NCBI GenBank assembly: GCA_965644295.1
Contig: CBFFRP010000288.1
Location: forward strand, 434,001 to 498,000
DNA: 64,000 bases
Direction of reading: 5' to 3'
Source: Paraphysomonas bandaiensis
Taxonomy: Eukaryota > Chrysophyceae
Below, one piece after another: positions 11,022-23,252 of this stretch. Within the stretch, counting starts at the first letter, position 1; each line of letters opens with the position of its first letter. Made by a program: the position numbers and the translations under genes. The notes beneath the pieces are model-generated. The model was not told the origin of the DNA and did no database searches. It saw only the letters and a program-made list of their open reading frames with translations.

Positions 11022-12369
11022 ATGCATTCAAGGTCTACATTGTCTGGACCTTCAGGGTCTCGTAAAAGTGATACAGCTAATATAAGAAGGGGATCTCTTT
11101 CTTCAGGTACGGGACATGGTCATGGTCATGGAGCACCTCCTCCACCTCCTCCCCCCCCACCACCTCGACGGTCAAGTCATGATAGTAGAATGAAAAAATA
11201 TAGTAATTCTAAATATGCCATTGCATTAAATTCTATGGTCTTGTTGTTAAAAAAACAACACGCCATGTCTGCCCTAATGGAGCGAGCAAAATACTTTCAT
11301 ATCTGGAGACGGCATGCAGATAAAACTCACGAGTATTTGAAAGCAAGGAGTGAACGCACAACTGCGTGGATGCTGGCTGGAATAAATTCCGAATGTAATG
11401 TGGATTCGTCTCCTGTAAAGTCGGCGTCACGAATCGGCATTAGCATCATGAGGTGGATTCTCACAGCGAAAGTATTGAGAACTATTAGACGAGCCTGGAG
11501 TATATGGATGAAATATGTACGATTCGTAATTTGGTGTTCTATGTGAAATTAATGCTACACAATATTGTGCACGTTAGGTTGATGGCTTAAAAGCGGAAGA
11601 AGCCTCTAGGTGGGAAAGGAATCAGTTGAAATCTCTGTCAGAGGAGAACAGTGAGCTGAAAGATAAGTACCTTGAACTTAGGAATAAATTTAAGACGAAG
11701 GAAGAAATGTACCGAGATGGTAAGTCTTTTTTCATATTTTGTCTATCATTAATGTTGCGTACTTTTCTATGCAATCCTCATATATCCTAATTTTTGCTTC
11801 CTGTCTTTCATTTTTCCCGCTGCTTGTTGTATAACTTCTATGCAGGTATAGTAAAGAATCAAATCACAACCATATTTCGTTCCAGTTTAAAACACCTGAT
11901 TCGTAAACGATTCGACAGATGGTACCGCATCACTTGGGAAAGCAAATATGACGTTGAGATGCGTCGGCAAAGACTCAAGGTCGATGTTGGATTTCAGCAT
12001 ATCAAGAGCGAACGAGAGATGGTGAAGGAAACAGAAGTCATCAGTAGACGGTTGAAAACTAACCTCTTAGTTGTTCTGGGTTTCTATCAGTGGAAAGTGA
12101 ACTGTAAGGACGAACTAATTCATATGGAGAGAACCAGATATGCCGAGGAGAAAAAGATGATTCTCAAGGAGTTACTGTTACTGAAACAGGGCATGATGTC
12201 AATTAATAAGAAAGAAGAGCTGCTAGTTGAGGCAGCGAGATCCAGGGGAAAAAATATTTTTTCATCGTTGTTGACTGTTGGGGAGAAAATTGAAAACATT
12301 TCAAAATTAAGCTTGGATATTTCCAGCGACACTTGTAGTGAACACCCTTCACCACACCCTAGTAAGTAG
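11022..12369 (+). CDS. Sfi1-like centrin-binding repeat protein
   Basis: Exons 11022..11516, 11578..11719 and 11846 onward join in frame (donors GTACGA and GTAAGT). The N-terminus has a His-Gly run and a run of ten prolines. The rest contains at least four Sfi1-type units with the spacing L-x3-F/W-x2-W-K/R: ERAKYFHIWRRH, IRRAWSIWMKYV, IRKRFDRWYRI and VVLGFYQWKVN, separated by charged helix. Such units bind centrin at centrosomes or basal bodies, which fits the kinesin-9 nearby. The 3' end is ambiguous. Reading through gives stop 12369 (HPSK). A perfect donor GTAAGT at 12362 with acceptor at 12536 would instead give a last exon 12537..12571 ending HIGSLVMSIL. Length is about 400 residues either way. 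The family call rests on the repeat pattern only. Confidence 0.6.
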
Positions 12370-12571
12370 ATGCTCTGAAAAAATTTAGCTTGTTAGATTT
12401 AATTGTATGTAATGATGCTTGTTGTGCTTGTTGTTAATAATTTAGATCCACAGTTTCATGCATTTATCTTTTTCTAATAAACCTCATAAATTACACATGT
12501 ACACTTATTCGTTATCTTTTCTATTTTCTACTTCAGCTCATATCGGCTCTTTGGTGATGAGCATCTTATAA

Positions 12572-13373
12572 CCATTTCTTACTACTTAGTAACACTTACT
12601 TAATACATATCCTTCATTGGAAACAATATGAGTTATACACCACTTTCTGTCAGTAGTTAGAAGTAGCTAACTGTAATCAGATGTGGTAGTTTAATTTATT
12701 TACTAGAAGTATGCATGGTTCTGAGTGTGCACAATGAAATTACGATCAAGAATAGTGTTAGTTGTTATTGATACGAAGATAAATAATAAACTGTGGTTCT
12801 GCAGTTTTCACTTCCGTCGTTTCAGACACCTGAAAATTCACAGACTGTGATAGTTCTGCGTTACCTCCTTCTATAAGAATACACTGCTTACATGACATAC
12901 GTAAATACTCCTTGTGTACATATTTACTGGTCTAACAAAGATCCAACCAATCACACATCACACTAACAAGGAATATGAACATTTTTGTGTATTTTAAAAA
13001 GTATACTCATATCGTAGCTTACGCGAACAAGTAGACCTTGCTTCTTTGAAATGGACAAAGGAGTCAAGGAGTCTCCAGGATGTTCGTGTCGTACTAATCA
13101 ATAATCAAAACCGATTTCTTCATCGTATCTGACAATGCAGATCTTTGCACCTTAAAGACCGCCCCCGATATATATATTTTTGTTTTAATTATGGTAAATC
13201 ATTTCAAAACAAAAAATAATATTCATATAGTATGAATTATGTATCTTACGGACCGTATTTCATAACTATCTAGAGTGACACGAAACACGTTACAGAACCT
13301 ATAAAAAGTAGTACTTCTACATCCATTGAGCATGTGTGCAAAGTATAATAACAAGAATACCTACAATGCAAAT
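12572..13373. other. Intergenic, nothing recognised
   Basis: About 800 bp between the Sfi1-like gene (+) and the 3' end of the FKBP gene (-). AT-rich with no supported exon. It should contain both 3' UTRs. Confidence 0.5.
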
Positions 13374-14063
13374 CTATAGATCTCTAATATGAGGGGGGGC
13401 CTCTCCCTTAGCTCCATCGAACTCCTCCCACGATATAACTCCATCCTTGTTTTTGTCCTCTTTGTTCCATATCCATTTCGGAATTTCTGTGGTTTTCATA
13501 TAGGTAGCGTACCATTGCACCATTTCGGGGTGTGTAATTAGCCAGTCACCATCCGCATCTAACTCCTTAAATATATTGCGTGTGGGTCCATTGCTTGTGG
13601 GTGAGGTGCCACTCTGGTTTGGTGGGATGATATCTACACATTTTACCTCAAACTTCAGTGTAGCGCCTCCGGGAATATGCTTCCCGGCGCTTTGATGACC
13701 ATATCCAAGCTCAGGAGGAACGATTAACTATATAAACAGCACATAATTAGCACAACGTTTGAAACTTAACACGTTACTCACCGTCCGTTTCTCTCCGACG
13801 CACATATCTAACAATCCCTGCTCCCACCCTTGAATGACAGTCCCCGCACCAAGTACAAATTCAAATGGCTGGCGGCTTTTGTCAAACAGCATTCCTTTAA
13901 CCCCCGTTGCAGAAGAATCATCTATAGTGCCTCTATAATGCATTTTCATTCTATCTCCATTGGAAGATTTCCTTGTGCATTCCGCTGGAAAATAGGTGGT
14001 TTCCACCCGAAGGTCTGCAAATGCCAATGAATGTACAAGTAGCCAACAGATAAGATAAAACAT
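13374..14063 (-). CDS. FKBP14: ER FKBP peptidyl-prolyl isomerase with EF hands (FKBP14-like)
   Basis: Two exons, 14063..13782 and 13727..13374, flank a 54 bp intron (GTGAGT..TATAG) and give 211 residues, the same as human FKBP14. Residues 1-18 form a signal peptide; I chose the ATG at 14063 rather than an upstream non-ATG codon. The FKBP domain shows [26 protein letters not shown] and [16 protein letters not shown]. Two EF hands follow: [13 protein letters not shown] and [14 protein letters not shown]. The protein ends HIRDL, a weak variant of an ER-retention signal. FKBP14-type enzymes assist folding of secreted proteins in a calcium-dependent way. The gene is head to head with a small basic protein gene, 442 bp apart. 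Confidence 0.9.
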
Positions 14064-14505
14064 TTCAGAGATTATTATCAATAGCTCAAGCTAAGTAATA
14101 TGTTTATAGCTACTGTGTAGAAGTGTGGCAGTGAATATATGCATACTGAATGGAATCTTGACGAAACACGAAAAACGCCTATGTGCATACAGCAGTATAC
14201 ACTGCTGTGTATACACAACATAAAACGGGAGATACTACCGGGTACGGATAAAAATATTTCCATATATCCGTCAATTCATAATATCTTTTTTGGAAACATC
14301 ATCAGAATACATTCAACTATAAAGAATTTTCTCATATCAACAATTACACTTCTTTTTCAACGTGGACTGTATGGAATTCTTGTGAAGATATGTATGAATT
14401 CTTTCATAGATAAGATCATTATTTCATTACGAATCATCGTATATATAATTCAATCAATAAGTAAACAAAGTAAAGAAGTAAACAATTTGTTAACAGGAAA
14501 ACAAA
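14064..14505. promoter_or_regulatory. Divergent promoter region, FKBP14-like / small basic protein
   Basis: 442 bp between divergent starts. It contains an imperfect palindrome around CAGTATACACTGCTGTGTATACAC (14194-14217) and AT-rich sequence. No factor can be named. Confidence 0.4.
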
Positions 14506-14781
14506 ATGAGAGATAAAGCTAACAAGAGTAGAGGAAACCAGGGAAGCTATAACACCTCCCATGAACGAAAACAAAAGGCTCCTAATCGTACTCTGGACCA
14601 GCAAAACCTTGAGCGCATGGAACGACGCGAAAGAAGGTTGAGACTTGCCATTATCATCTTGTTAGTTTACTAATATACATCATTCTTTAGGGCCAAAATC
14701 AGAGATCAGCTGTCTTTCGAACGGAAAGAACGAAATGCCCTCACTAATGCCAACCCAACAGCAATGATAGGGAATCACTAA
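14506..14781 (+). CDS. Small basic helical protein, unknown
   Basis: The first exon starts at 14506 and the last is 14691..14781. The acceptor at 14690 (TTCTTTAG, preceded by TACTAAT, a good branch-point match) is clear, but two donors keep frame. GTTGAG at 14637 makes a 54 bp intron and a 73-residue protein. GTTAGT at 14661 makes a 30 bp intron and an 81-residue protein. I prefer the first: its intron size is normal here and it joins two charged helical halves (LERMERRERR and AKIRDQLSFERKERN) without a hydrophobic insert. It is rich in Arg, Lys and Asn, with no signal peptide, and I do not recognise a family. Confidence 0.5.
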
Positions 14782-15186
14782 CTTTTTGTTGGGAAATATT
14801 TTTTATCTGATCAGAAACCAACATCATTAACATTTTCGTACAGCAATGTTTTATTTAGGCGATGTTTTTTTTCGATTTTGTTGGATTTCGTAGCATCAGC
14901 ATTTTTATAAGTTCTTAGTACATCACAGAGATAATTATGATAAGAAACCAATTTAAGCGCAGTATTTTACCTTCTTTATTTGTCATAGCTATCTAAATTG
15001 CTACGAGGAGACTGACAACATCTTGACTAAGAATACCAAGGCAATGTAGTGAACATACCGCCCTGAATTGACCCTCCTAAAGATGAAAGTTTTTAGTAGA
15101 ATATGATGAACTTGAATACGATCAAATAAATAGAGGCTTAGCTGAATTAATTTACTAAACACACAGTATATTAGTGTAAATGCAAG
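14782..15186. other. Intergenic, may hold 5' exons of the next gene
   Basis: About 400 bp without a supported exon. The upstream exon and start codon of the candidate gene ending at 15431 should lie here or further left, but I could not find them. Confidence 0.35.
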
Positions 15187-15431
15187 TTCGTTTACTATTT
15201 GTATGGGGCGCACGTTCTGGATGTTCTACCGCCTGAGGAAGAATATTACAAGGAACATCAAGGTAATACCATACGTAGGAGTAATTGATTAATAAGAGTA
15301 TTCGCTGTTCAGTTACTTAAGTTTACTCACCCTTATACCAAGTCGTGATAAGTAGAACCCCAGAAACCCCGATAACCCATTTTCAATATCAATGGATCAA
15401 TGGCTCTAGAACTTACCGTTACAAATGGTAG
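15187..15431 (+). CDS. Candidate last two exons of a small gene, unknown product
   Basis: Two short open stretches, 15187..15262 and 15322..15431, are linked in frame by a 59 bp intron (GTAATA..TTAAG). They would encode about 61 residues ending in a stop, with patterned content unlike random AT-rich sequence: GAHVLDVLPPEEEYYKEHQ, then VVISRTPETPITHFQYQW and GSRTYRYKW. The high density of Tyr, Trp, His and Pro and the frame-preserving splice argue for a real C-terminus. No start codon or upstream exon was found and I do not recognise the family. Confidence 0.4.
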
Positions 15432-16691
15432 TTACTTCCAGTTCAACAAAGTGAGTGCTTACCGCACCCTCTCTGGTCAACCAAAATAATTTAGTACTCC
15501 CTTGGGATAAAATAAAAGTGTATATTACTGCTACATTGATATATGTACAATAAATATACACCTTCAAGTCTGTTTACTCATCGGATCTACAATAAAGCGG
15601 GATTTCTTCGCTCATGCAGATGCATTGCATATATAACTATTTTGATGTAGCAAATGTGGGTGATTTATGAAGCTATTACAGTACAAGGATAAGAATAAAG
15701 TATGCTTTATCCTCTATGCATGAAATAGTGATTGATAGCAAATTGAACAAATGGTATTACATGACATGTTTATATGCTCTACATATAATAAAACTGTGAC
15801 ATATAATGGCAAGCAATGGCACTTTTATCATGGAAGTCGCATTACAACAGCAATCACTACTCCAATGTGAGAGATATACTAGTCTCATATCCCTGTAAAC
15901 CTCTTAAATATAATAATAACTGCTGTCGCGACATGTTTTCGAGCTACTTATATTCACATATAAATGATTCATTTACGTATAATATCTTTCCTTGGTGTGC
16001 CCTTAATATACTAGGCACTTTTCAACTATGCGACAGCTTTCAAGCAATTCCAATGTACTCCCCTTTCAGATCGGAGAAAACGTACAATAAACAACATAGA
16101 CGACCAGTTCCTCAATGATAAAAGTCCTCGCACAAAACTAACACACCACAGAGACTTTGAAACAGCCATCTTCAAGTTCAATTGCGTCTACCTAATCGGA
16201 TTCTTCAAACTGTAGTTTGTAACTAACATTTTGGCACACTCAAGTAAAGGTGAAGTCGAGACGGCATAGTTATTTCATACTTTTCTCGTCGCAGATTTCA
16301 CTCACGATAGTTAATCAACTGCAATTATCGATATAAAGGTCACATTAACTCTACCTTGATTTAAATATTCAGCCTTAGTGTATTACCTTCCACATCTTAA
16401 CAACAGTTTGTCCACATATGCCACATTCACCTGAGGTTTTCCTATTGAAATTTCGTATGATGGCTCAAGTCTACTGAAAACTGTAAAATCTAGAAAAAAA
16501 TCTGATGTTAGTGCTGAAACCCCTTAAATATTATTCAATTTAGGTGAAATAGTGATATGATGTGTTAAAATAGAGGGTTTTCAGCGTAAGTGCTGATAGA
16601 CAGTCTGTGGAGTTAAGGTGATGGTGCTTAGAGTTGCATGTATGCATATAATCATCAATCACACATCTGATAATAGATTGTCGTTGCTCTG
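15432..16691. other. Intergenic, nothing recognised
   Basis: 1.26 kb of AT-rich sequence. A 100-codon open stretch at 15816-16118 is rich in Asn, Tyr and Ser, as expected from composition, and shows no domain. Presumably 3' UTR and the promoter of cardiolipin synthase. Confidence 0.5.
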
Positions 16692-17537
16692 ATGCTGTCG
16701 AGAATAGCAGTCTCATCAAAGTCAGTAATTCACACCTGTAAGTTTAATAGTCGGCTCAATCAGTGCCTATACTTCTCTTCGATTCAGTCCCCACAATCGA
16801 AGTTGTCAGAGAAATTCTGGACCCTGCCTAATGCTATTACTTGTACAAGAATCGCGGCCTCGCCTTTATTGGCCATAGCAATTATGCACGATATGAAGGT
16901 AGTTGCACTTGCAGGATGTGCGGCTGGCGCCATAAGTGATTGGGCGGATGGCTTTATAGCAAAAAACTTCAATCTAAAGGTGACTTAATTTTGAGTGCTA
17001 TGATTCCTATGATTAGATTTCGTAGAGTGTATGGGGAGGCATTCTTGATCCGTTGGCGGACAAAGTTTTCGTTGGTTGCATCGCAGGAGGACTTGTATAT
17101 AAAAACCTATTTCCTGTGGAGCTGCTGGCTGTCATTGTTGGACGAGATGTATTTCTCATTTGCAGCGGATTGGTTTTGAGGGCACTTGAGAAAAATGAGC
17201 ACTCTGATTTCTTTGATACTACTGCAGAGAGTGCAACTTTCGAGATAACGCCAACCACATTCAGCAAGGTGGGTCGTTCGTTACCTTCCTGTACTACGAT
17301 TCTTCTAACACTCGCTGTTTTCAATTTTAAATGCAGATTAATACAGGCATACAGTTCATGCTTCTCTCTTCTACACTCTCTTGTTTTTCTTTCGGATATC
17401 CTACTCTTAGCACACTAGAACCTCTGTGGTACCTCACTGCTTTCACTACCATTGGGTCCGGCCTCCAGTACTTTGATGGATCAGGTATGAGGGTACGCTC
17501 CGTGGAAGAGAAGAGGGCACAAAGGTTTACGTGGTAG
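16692..17537 (+). CDS. CRLS1: Cardiolipin synthase (CMP-forming, CRLS1-like)
   Basis: Three exons, 16692..16979, 17026..17268 and 17337..17537, give 243 residues (introns 46 and 68 bp). The CDP-alcohol phosphotransferase signature is split across the first intron: DWADGFIAKNFNLK, then SVWGGILDPLADK. It has all four aspartates, with Lys in place of the usual Arg after DG-x2-A. Further matches to mitochondrial CRLS1 are GRDVFLI, TPTTFSKINTGIQ and WYLTAFTTIGSGLQY. The first 35 residues are basic and Ser-rich without acids, which fits a mitochondrial presequence. The enzyme joins CDP-diacylglycerol and phosphatidylglycerol to make cardiolipin in the inner membrane. Several membrane helices are present in exons 2-3. 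Confidence 0.92.
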
Positions 17538-18449
17538 TTGATATTAGAGGAATGCCTAGACAATTATACGTAGAATTCTTAGAAATGTCCCAATCTGTAC
17601 AAACCTTACCTCGTTCTTGTTGCTCCATTCATTTGAAATGTGTATTAATCTGAATTAAAGAGAAGGAGCTTGTTCAATCAGAAATAGAAGTGAAATAATT
17701 CAATTAACAACCATTGACAAAGATTTTGGAGATGGTGTTGTATTTTTGAAGATGCTAGTTTTGAGATCTCTGAATTATCTCTCTAGCACCCACATTATCA
17801 ATAGTAGAATCGCGAAACGTTTATACATTTTGGATTTGTTTTCAAGTCTGAAAAGTTGAACTGAAATTTTTTGCGACAGTTCGGCTGGGTGCTAATGCAG
17901 GGGGTGACATGTTGTCAAAACTCTCAGGATGATTTAATTTGGTCAACGCTGCAGCTGAGAAGGTTAAAGGTTAGTGTAGATTATCATGGGTAACACAAAA
18001 TCATCTATCATAAAATAAGGCCCAATAATCACTTATGAAGTGTAAGCATTTTATACTCTGTACTCTGCGAGTGTGAGAAAACATGACATGTTGAGATTTA
18101 CTGTTATAGAAATATTTAAAGTCATTTTGAGAATTTTAAGTCGCTATTAGTTGCTACAACATCGTTTCGTGACATAATGTAGAGTCTGCCGGTACCCGGT
18201 ACAGCCAAGCAACACATAGAATTCTACCTGTGAGTGATATAAATCCAATGAGCATTATTTTCGCGTTGAAAGTAGCTGGTACTCTATGACAAGCCTTATT
18301 ATTATAGTGCATAGATTCTACACTATCCACAAACAAGTTACAACGATTACAAGTGCATGCTCTTCTCAGCCCCATTTTATTACAAAGAAGACAATACGAT
18401 TGTCATCATATCAGTACAACTGCATCATTATTCATTTACATATACTGTA
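17538..18449. other. Intergenic between convergent genes
   Basis: About 910 bp between CRLS1 (+) and the BMT2-like gene (-). No exon, RNA or repeat recognised. Confidence 0.5.
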
Positions 18450-19764
18450 TTATGGACGTCTTATACGATCACCAAAGTAAGACTCCAAAATCGTAATAAT
18501 ATCATTGGGAATCTGAATAACAAAGTCAAACTTGGGTGCTTTAGTTACCACTTTATCTGTACTAGTTATATTCTCGTTTGATAGCATAGAGTGGGAACCT
18601 GTACTGCCGGTATCAGGTCGAAAGTATCGAAGAATTTCCGGTGATATATCATTCTTTAGGGCAAATATTAGAGCTGTCAGGTTTCTCATAGCTGACTCAG
18701 CAGCACAACTTGTGGGGCCCAACCAGGCCTCAACAGAGTCTGTGCGTAGCTCAAGTGGCTCTTTAAATTTACTGCTGCCATGAACAGAAGAACTATCGGT
18801 GACTCGGTGGTGTGTGAGAACAAAAAACGACAATTTCGGTGTTGTTCTTGTCACGAGGTCTGAGAGGGAGACGCATGAAGGAAACTGGTCAGATGTTGGG
18901 GTAGCAAGGTTCATGCCGCGTAATAAAGAGAATATGTCCCCACGCCCGCTGCGGAGGAAGGGGCACTCAACACAGCGAGTCGGCAAAACAAGGAAGAGGA
19001 GACCAGTCTTAGGTCTGAGGTGTAGACTGAGTCTGACAATATTCAGAGAAATAAGATAATGCATTCGCAGTCGCAAAATATAAGAGAAATATACCTGGCT
19101 AGCATCTCACCCCTTTTCTCCGGTGTAGAAACGCAGTTAACTACCTACAAAACAACTAATCAGAATGACTTCACTGAAACCCCAATATTTTAAATACCAT
19201 GGAGCATACAATGACATCATATAGTCCTTCGGGTGGGATATCAAAGAAGTCTATTTCCTCTATAGCTGAATGCTGAAAATAAAGCGTTACGCAACTAAAA
19301 CTATACCATATTTCATACCTGCGAATTAATATCGATCGCCCTAACATCTAATCCAGAATACTGCTTCAGCTGAATATTTATCGCTCCTACCTCCAATGTC
19401 TTCAGCTTCATCTTTTTACCATTACCGTATGCACCAAGTTTTTGTAAAGTTGAAACGACCCATTTACTCGTCTAGTATTGAAATTAATGACTAAACATCA
19501 AAGCACTGTGTATACCTTATGATGTCCAGTCGTTACCACGGAAGCTTGTTGGTAGCGATTGCGACCACCCAGCCTTTCTATTTCATTCATAATTTTCTCC
19601 TTTTCAAGCACACGTTCTTCTTCTGGTATATCATCAGTAATATTTCCCAATTTATTATTCAATTCGTGAAATTTGGATGTTATTATGCGGGCCTGACGTC
19701 TGGACTTTACTGAAGGGCCTCCTATAGGGACCGTACCTGTAAATAGCTTCCTTTTCCTTTTCAT
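18450..19764 (-). CDS. BMT2: 25S/28S rRNA adenine-N1 methyltransferase, BMT2-like
   Basis: Five exons, 19764..19516, 19471..19319, 19272..19198, 19144..19095 and 19032..18450, join with frame kept throughout to 369 residues. The N-terminal block VKSRRQARIITSKFHELNNKL, the KLKTLEVGAINIQ strand with the SAM-binding turn, AIDINSQ, the catalytic-type EEIDFFDIPPEGLYDVIVCSM, TPEKRGEMLAR and LRPKTGLLFLVLPTRCVE all match the BMT2 family, which methylates N1 of a large-subunit rRNA adenine in the nucleolus. After the normal family end (TPKLSFFVL) there are about 120 further residues with no recognised domain, ending FGDRIRRP. Either the tail is a lineage-specific extension or a last intron was missed. 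Confidence 0.85.
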
Positions 19765-21423
19765 TGCATATGATTAAAATCACAATGATTATAATTCACA
19801 ATGAATTGATATGAAGGTACAAGTGGTTTGTACATGAATTTATAGGCATTGGACACTGATGATTGAGGCTGTATCAGAGCCACTCCATACGTACAAGAGA
19901 AAGCAGGCAGGTTTTCTTAAAACTGGCAATTTTTGGTTTCGTATAGACGAAAACTGGTTTACAACTACTGTATATTTTGTACATGTAATTAAATTTCGAT
20001 GTCCACTCCTGTCCATGTCAACATACATAATCACAGCAAACTTGATGTCAATATCTAGATATGGATGTAATACCAGGCAAGATCAGTGAATGGGATGCAT
20101 ACCAGAACACTACATGAGAACTGTTAAGTAATGTTAATATATAGAACCATAGCTCGAATAACTACTACACGACTGGAGGAATGTGGGAGCATTAGAAGTA
20201 AAGGCCATCGCCAGCAACATATTCGACACCTCCTCTCAACATCGCACAGCATGCCTATGAGTGAAAGCCTTCAAGAGAGAGCTAGTTAACTTGTAAATCA
20301 ACTCAATACACGCTATAAACACAGTGTCATGCAGAGGCACAGCCCGTTGTCTTCTTCCGAAAGTATCGCAATTATCATTTTTATACAACCAGCACGTGAA
20401 AGCCCAAAAAGTTATGATCAAAGTACTTGTTTCATCTACTTGCAAATAAGTGTTCCTTGTTATCTTAGCGACAAATTGTGCACGATACATACATCCTCGT
20501 TCAAGTATTACACCACTACAGATGGCATGAATTACTTCAGAATTTATAAAAATCTCTAATAAAAGTAATGACAACATAAAGCATTACAGAGATGAATTAA
20601 GTATATAAAGACTGGAGTGGAGATTAGAGTTGAAGCTTTTATTTTAAAATTATTACGTAAGAACTTAAACTATGCGTTGTACGTAATGACATATGAACCA
20701 AAATGACTATTGACTGCCTTTAGTTATTTTCTTAAAATTATATGTTTTAGCTTAGTTAAATTGATTTCAAATTATTACTACCGCATTAATGGTCAGTAAT
20801 ACTTATATATAGTGACTACGGTTTAATTTCTAGCTGGTACTATGCTCCATCACAGCCAAATTACCACTAATTCTTGGAACATAATAGAGTTTATGAATGT
20901 TAATTCAAATATAAACCCAAGCCATTTCTTTCTTAGCATGACTGATATACTGACTCAATACATACCAAATTTCTTCCAAGGTTCATTTATCCAATTATAT
21001 CAGGTTTGGTAGTTGGTAGTTGGTATTGTTATAATTATTCAGTCTTGATCTATGCCCACATTACCATCAGTTGATGAAGAGATGTTTAATTCATCTGACT
21101 ACTGGAGAGAATATTACTTTTCTAATCTTACACACACAAGGCATAAACGAAATCAAAGAAATATTCGAAATTTTCCTTCTCTATTATATTCCATTCCGCG
21201 ACGTTTCATAACGTATGCAGTATCCAGTAACATACACCATATAGTTGTGACATATAGTTAGCTAGTCAACACTCCTCAAAAAATACAACATGTGACAGGT
21301 AGTGTAAAACAAGTGAAAAGGTGGTGTTGTTACACGAGCTATGATTATCTTAAAGAATATATATGAGTATTATACTTGTATATACAGAACAGCTCCTAGA
21401 ATCCAAAGATATCACCACACACT
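19765..21423. other. Intergenic, nothing recognised
   Basis: 1.66 kb, AT-rich. It holds the BMT2 promoter at its left end and the 3' side of the eight-TM protein gene at its right end. A 69-codon open stretch at 21052-21261 and a 76-codon one at 19859-20089 lack any motif and are not called. Confidence 0.5.
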
Positions 21424-23252
21424 TCAAATATAATCACTCTTATAGTGCTTCAAATTCTGTCGCAAAATTTCGGCCACAGTCACAGCTCCAAAAAAATAAA
21501 TCATAGCCAAAAAGGATATGATCCCAGATATCTTGAGGGTAATAATCACAAAGCCGATAATATCTGTGTCTGACCACTCTGGACAGCGATACTCTCCTGC
21601 AGTGACATTGGCCCCAACTGGAAACTATATAGACAATATGAGCACAATAGATACCATACATTAAGGGCAAGCAACGTATAACATCATTGGTTAAACCTAT
21701 ATACCACTACTAAAGCATTTTACATCAAAATAAACTGTGCAATAACGAAAGATATGATCTCTTACATCATCGCAACAACAGCAACTTGCTAACTCCTGGA
21801 AACAAGCAATATCTTGAAGCGTACCCCTGCAGCGAAAATTTTAGAAACATGACAAAAGATTGACATCAATCAACTGCCACATGCGATGTAAGATACCCTA
21901 CGGACCTGTTGATCAGCGTGAAAGAATCAGACCACAGAATAGCAAATAGAATGCAAGCCACACCAGCTGCAGCTAATCCAATAAGAATAACCGAAAGTAA
22001 AAAAATTGACCTACGTGAATATATTACAAATTGTGACTAAAGGGCACATAACATGCCCTATTCTATTCTCATACATTCCCAGCATTATACGGGACTTCAG
22101 TCGACCAGCACCTATTCCTAGTGGCATTTGTATAACTTCAAATATACTCAATGACAAGAACACGTAGGGGACCCAATACGTGCTCATCTCTGAACCTTCC
22201 CCATTTCTCCCGTCGTATTTTCTATGTCAAATATGAACAATGTGTAGATGTGGGGCACATCAAAATACCTCATCCACCACGTCCAGGCCGCTACTGCCGA
22301 AGTTCCCCCAATCGGAAGCATCAGCAAGTAATTAATGGTGTCATTCATACTCTGGGTAATGACTGATGCCGTCAGGATAGTTGTGCATATATACATGGAC
22401 AGAGCAATCTGAAGCACATTGACGATACCCATAATACCCTGGGCGAGAATCAGGGTCCTGTCAAAAAAAGATTAACAACGTCTTCATGTTTTGTCACCCA
22501 ACAGTACGACATATGAAACTCTGCTTAATAATATATTACCTGCCCAGCTCCAGTGCATCGCTCTCAGCCCTGTTCCGAATTATAGCACAGTCTGTGTGGC
22601 CATACTTATCCATGCACCATTCGTCCAGAGAATTATAATCTGGGCCTCCAAAAATAGGTGCTACACATTCTCTGTCATACGTATCACCTTCACAGAAAAA
22701 CTGTCGGATCTACAAAAAACTTTCGTTAGTAGGTGTACAGACATACTATGCCAGCAAATAGACACTATGAAACACCATAGGTGCACGGCATGTTTACAAC
22801 AATCCAACCGAATGCATAGTGCTCCCAAGTGATAGTAAGCCATGAAATACCTCTGAAAAAGTAGGCTCCTGCCAGTAATGTTGAAACCAAACGCTAATGT
22901 AGACATAGAAATCGAAGCCAGCAATTGCAGCCAACACCATGGGACCAATGAACATCGTGATTCCCCAAAAATAGAAGAGTAGCAATTCAAACGATACCAG
23001 GTGAGCTCCGCGCATACCAATAATACATATCGTGGTCATGGCAACACCTACGATTCCAAGAACTAACCAATTGAAGAATATTGTATCAGTTGCTTGAGCA
23101 GACTGGTAAAATAAAGCGCACACTAGAAAAGAGAATCCCGACATAGCAATGAAACATATCGCAAGTATTAATGAGTTGAAAAACAAGATTTTCCTTGGAC
23201 TTTGTGTTATAAATACCCTCACTGGTGGAATGCTTTTGACTCTGTCCCACAT
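21424..23252 (-). CDS. Eight-TM membrane protein, two tetraspanin-like halves
   Basis: Seven exons, 23252..22851, 22709..22540, 22457..22269, 22182..22075, 22010..21906, 21826..21766 and 21624..21424, close in frame at 411 residues. The start is the ATG at 23252. Hydrophobic helices fall as three, a Cys-rich hydrophilic loop, then one; and again three, a Cys-rich loop, then one. The first loop contains CEGDTYDRECVAP and WCMDKYGHTDC; the second contains CFQELASCCCCDDV and YRCPEW. This 3+loop+1 order is that of a tetraspanin, repeated twice in one chain. The exon 3/4 junction is uncertain, because ATGAG occurs at both edges and two joins fit. I do not recognise a named family; the tetraspanin relation is inferred from topology, not from a CCG motif. 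It probably sits in the plasma or a vesicle membrane. Confidence 0.65.

Noticed and set aside
15816-16118. 100-codon plus-strand frame
   Set aside because: Composition (Asn, Tyr, Ser, Cys) is what AT-rich DNA gives; no motif or splice context.
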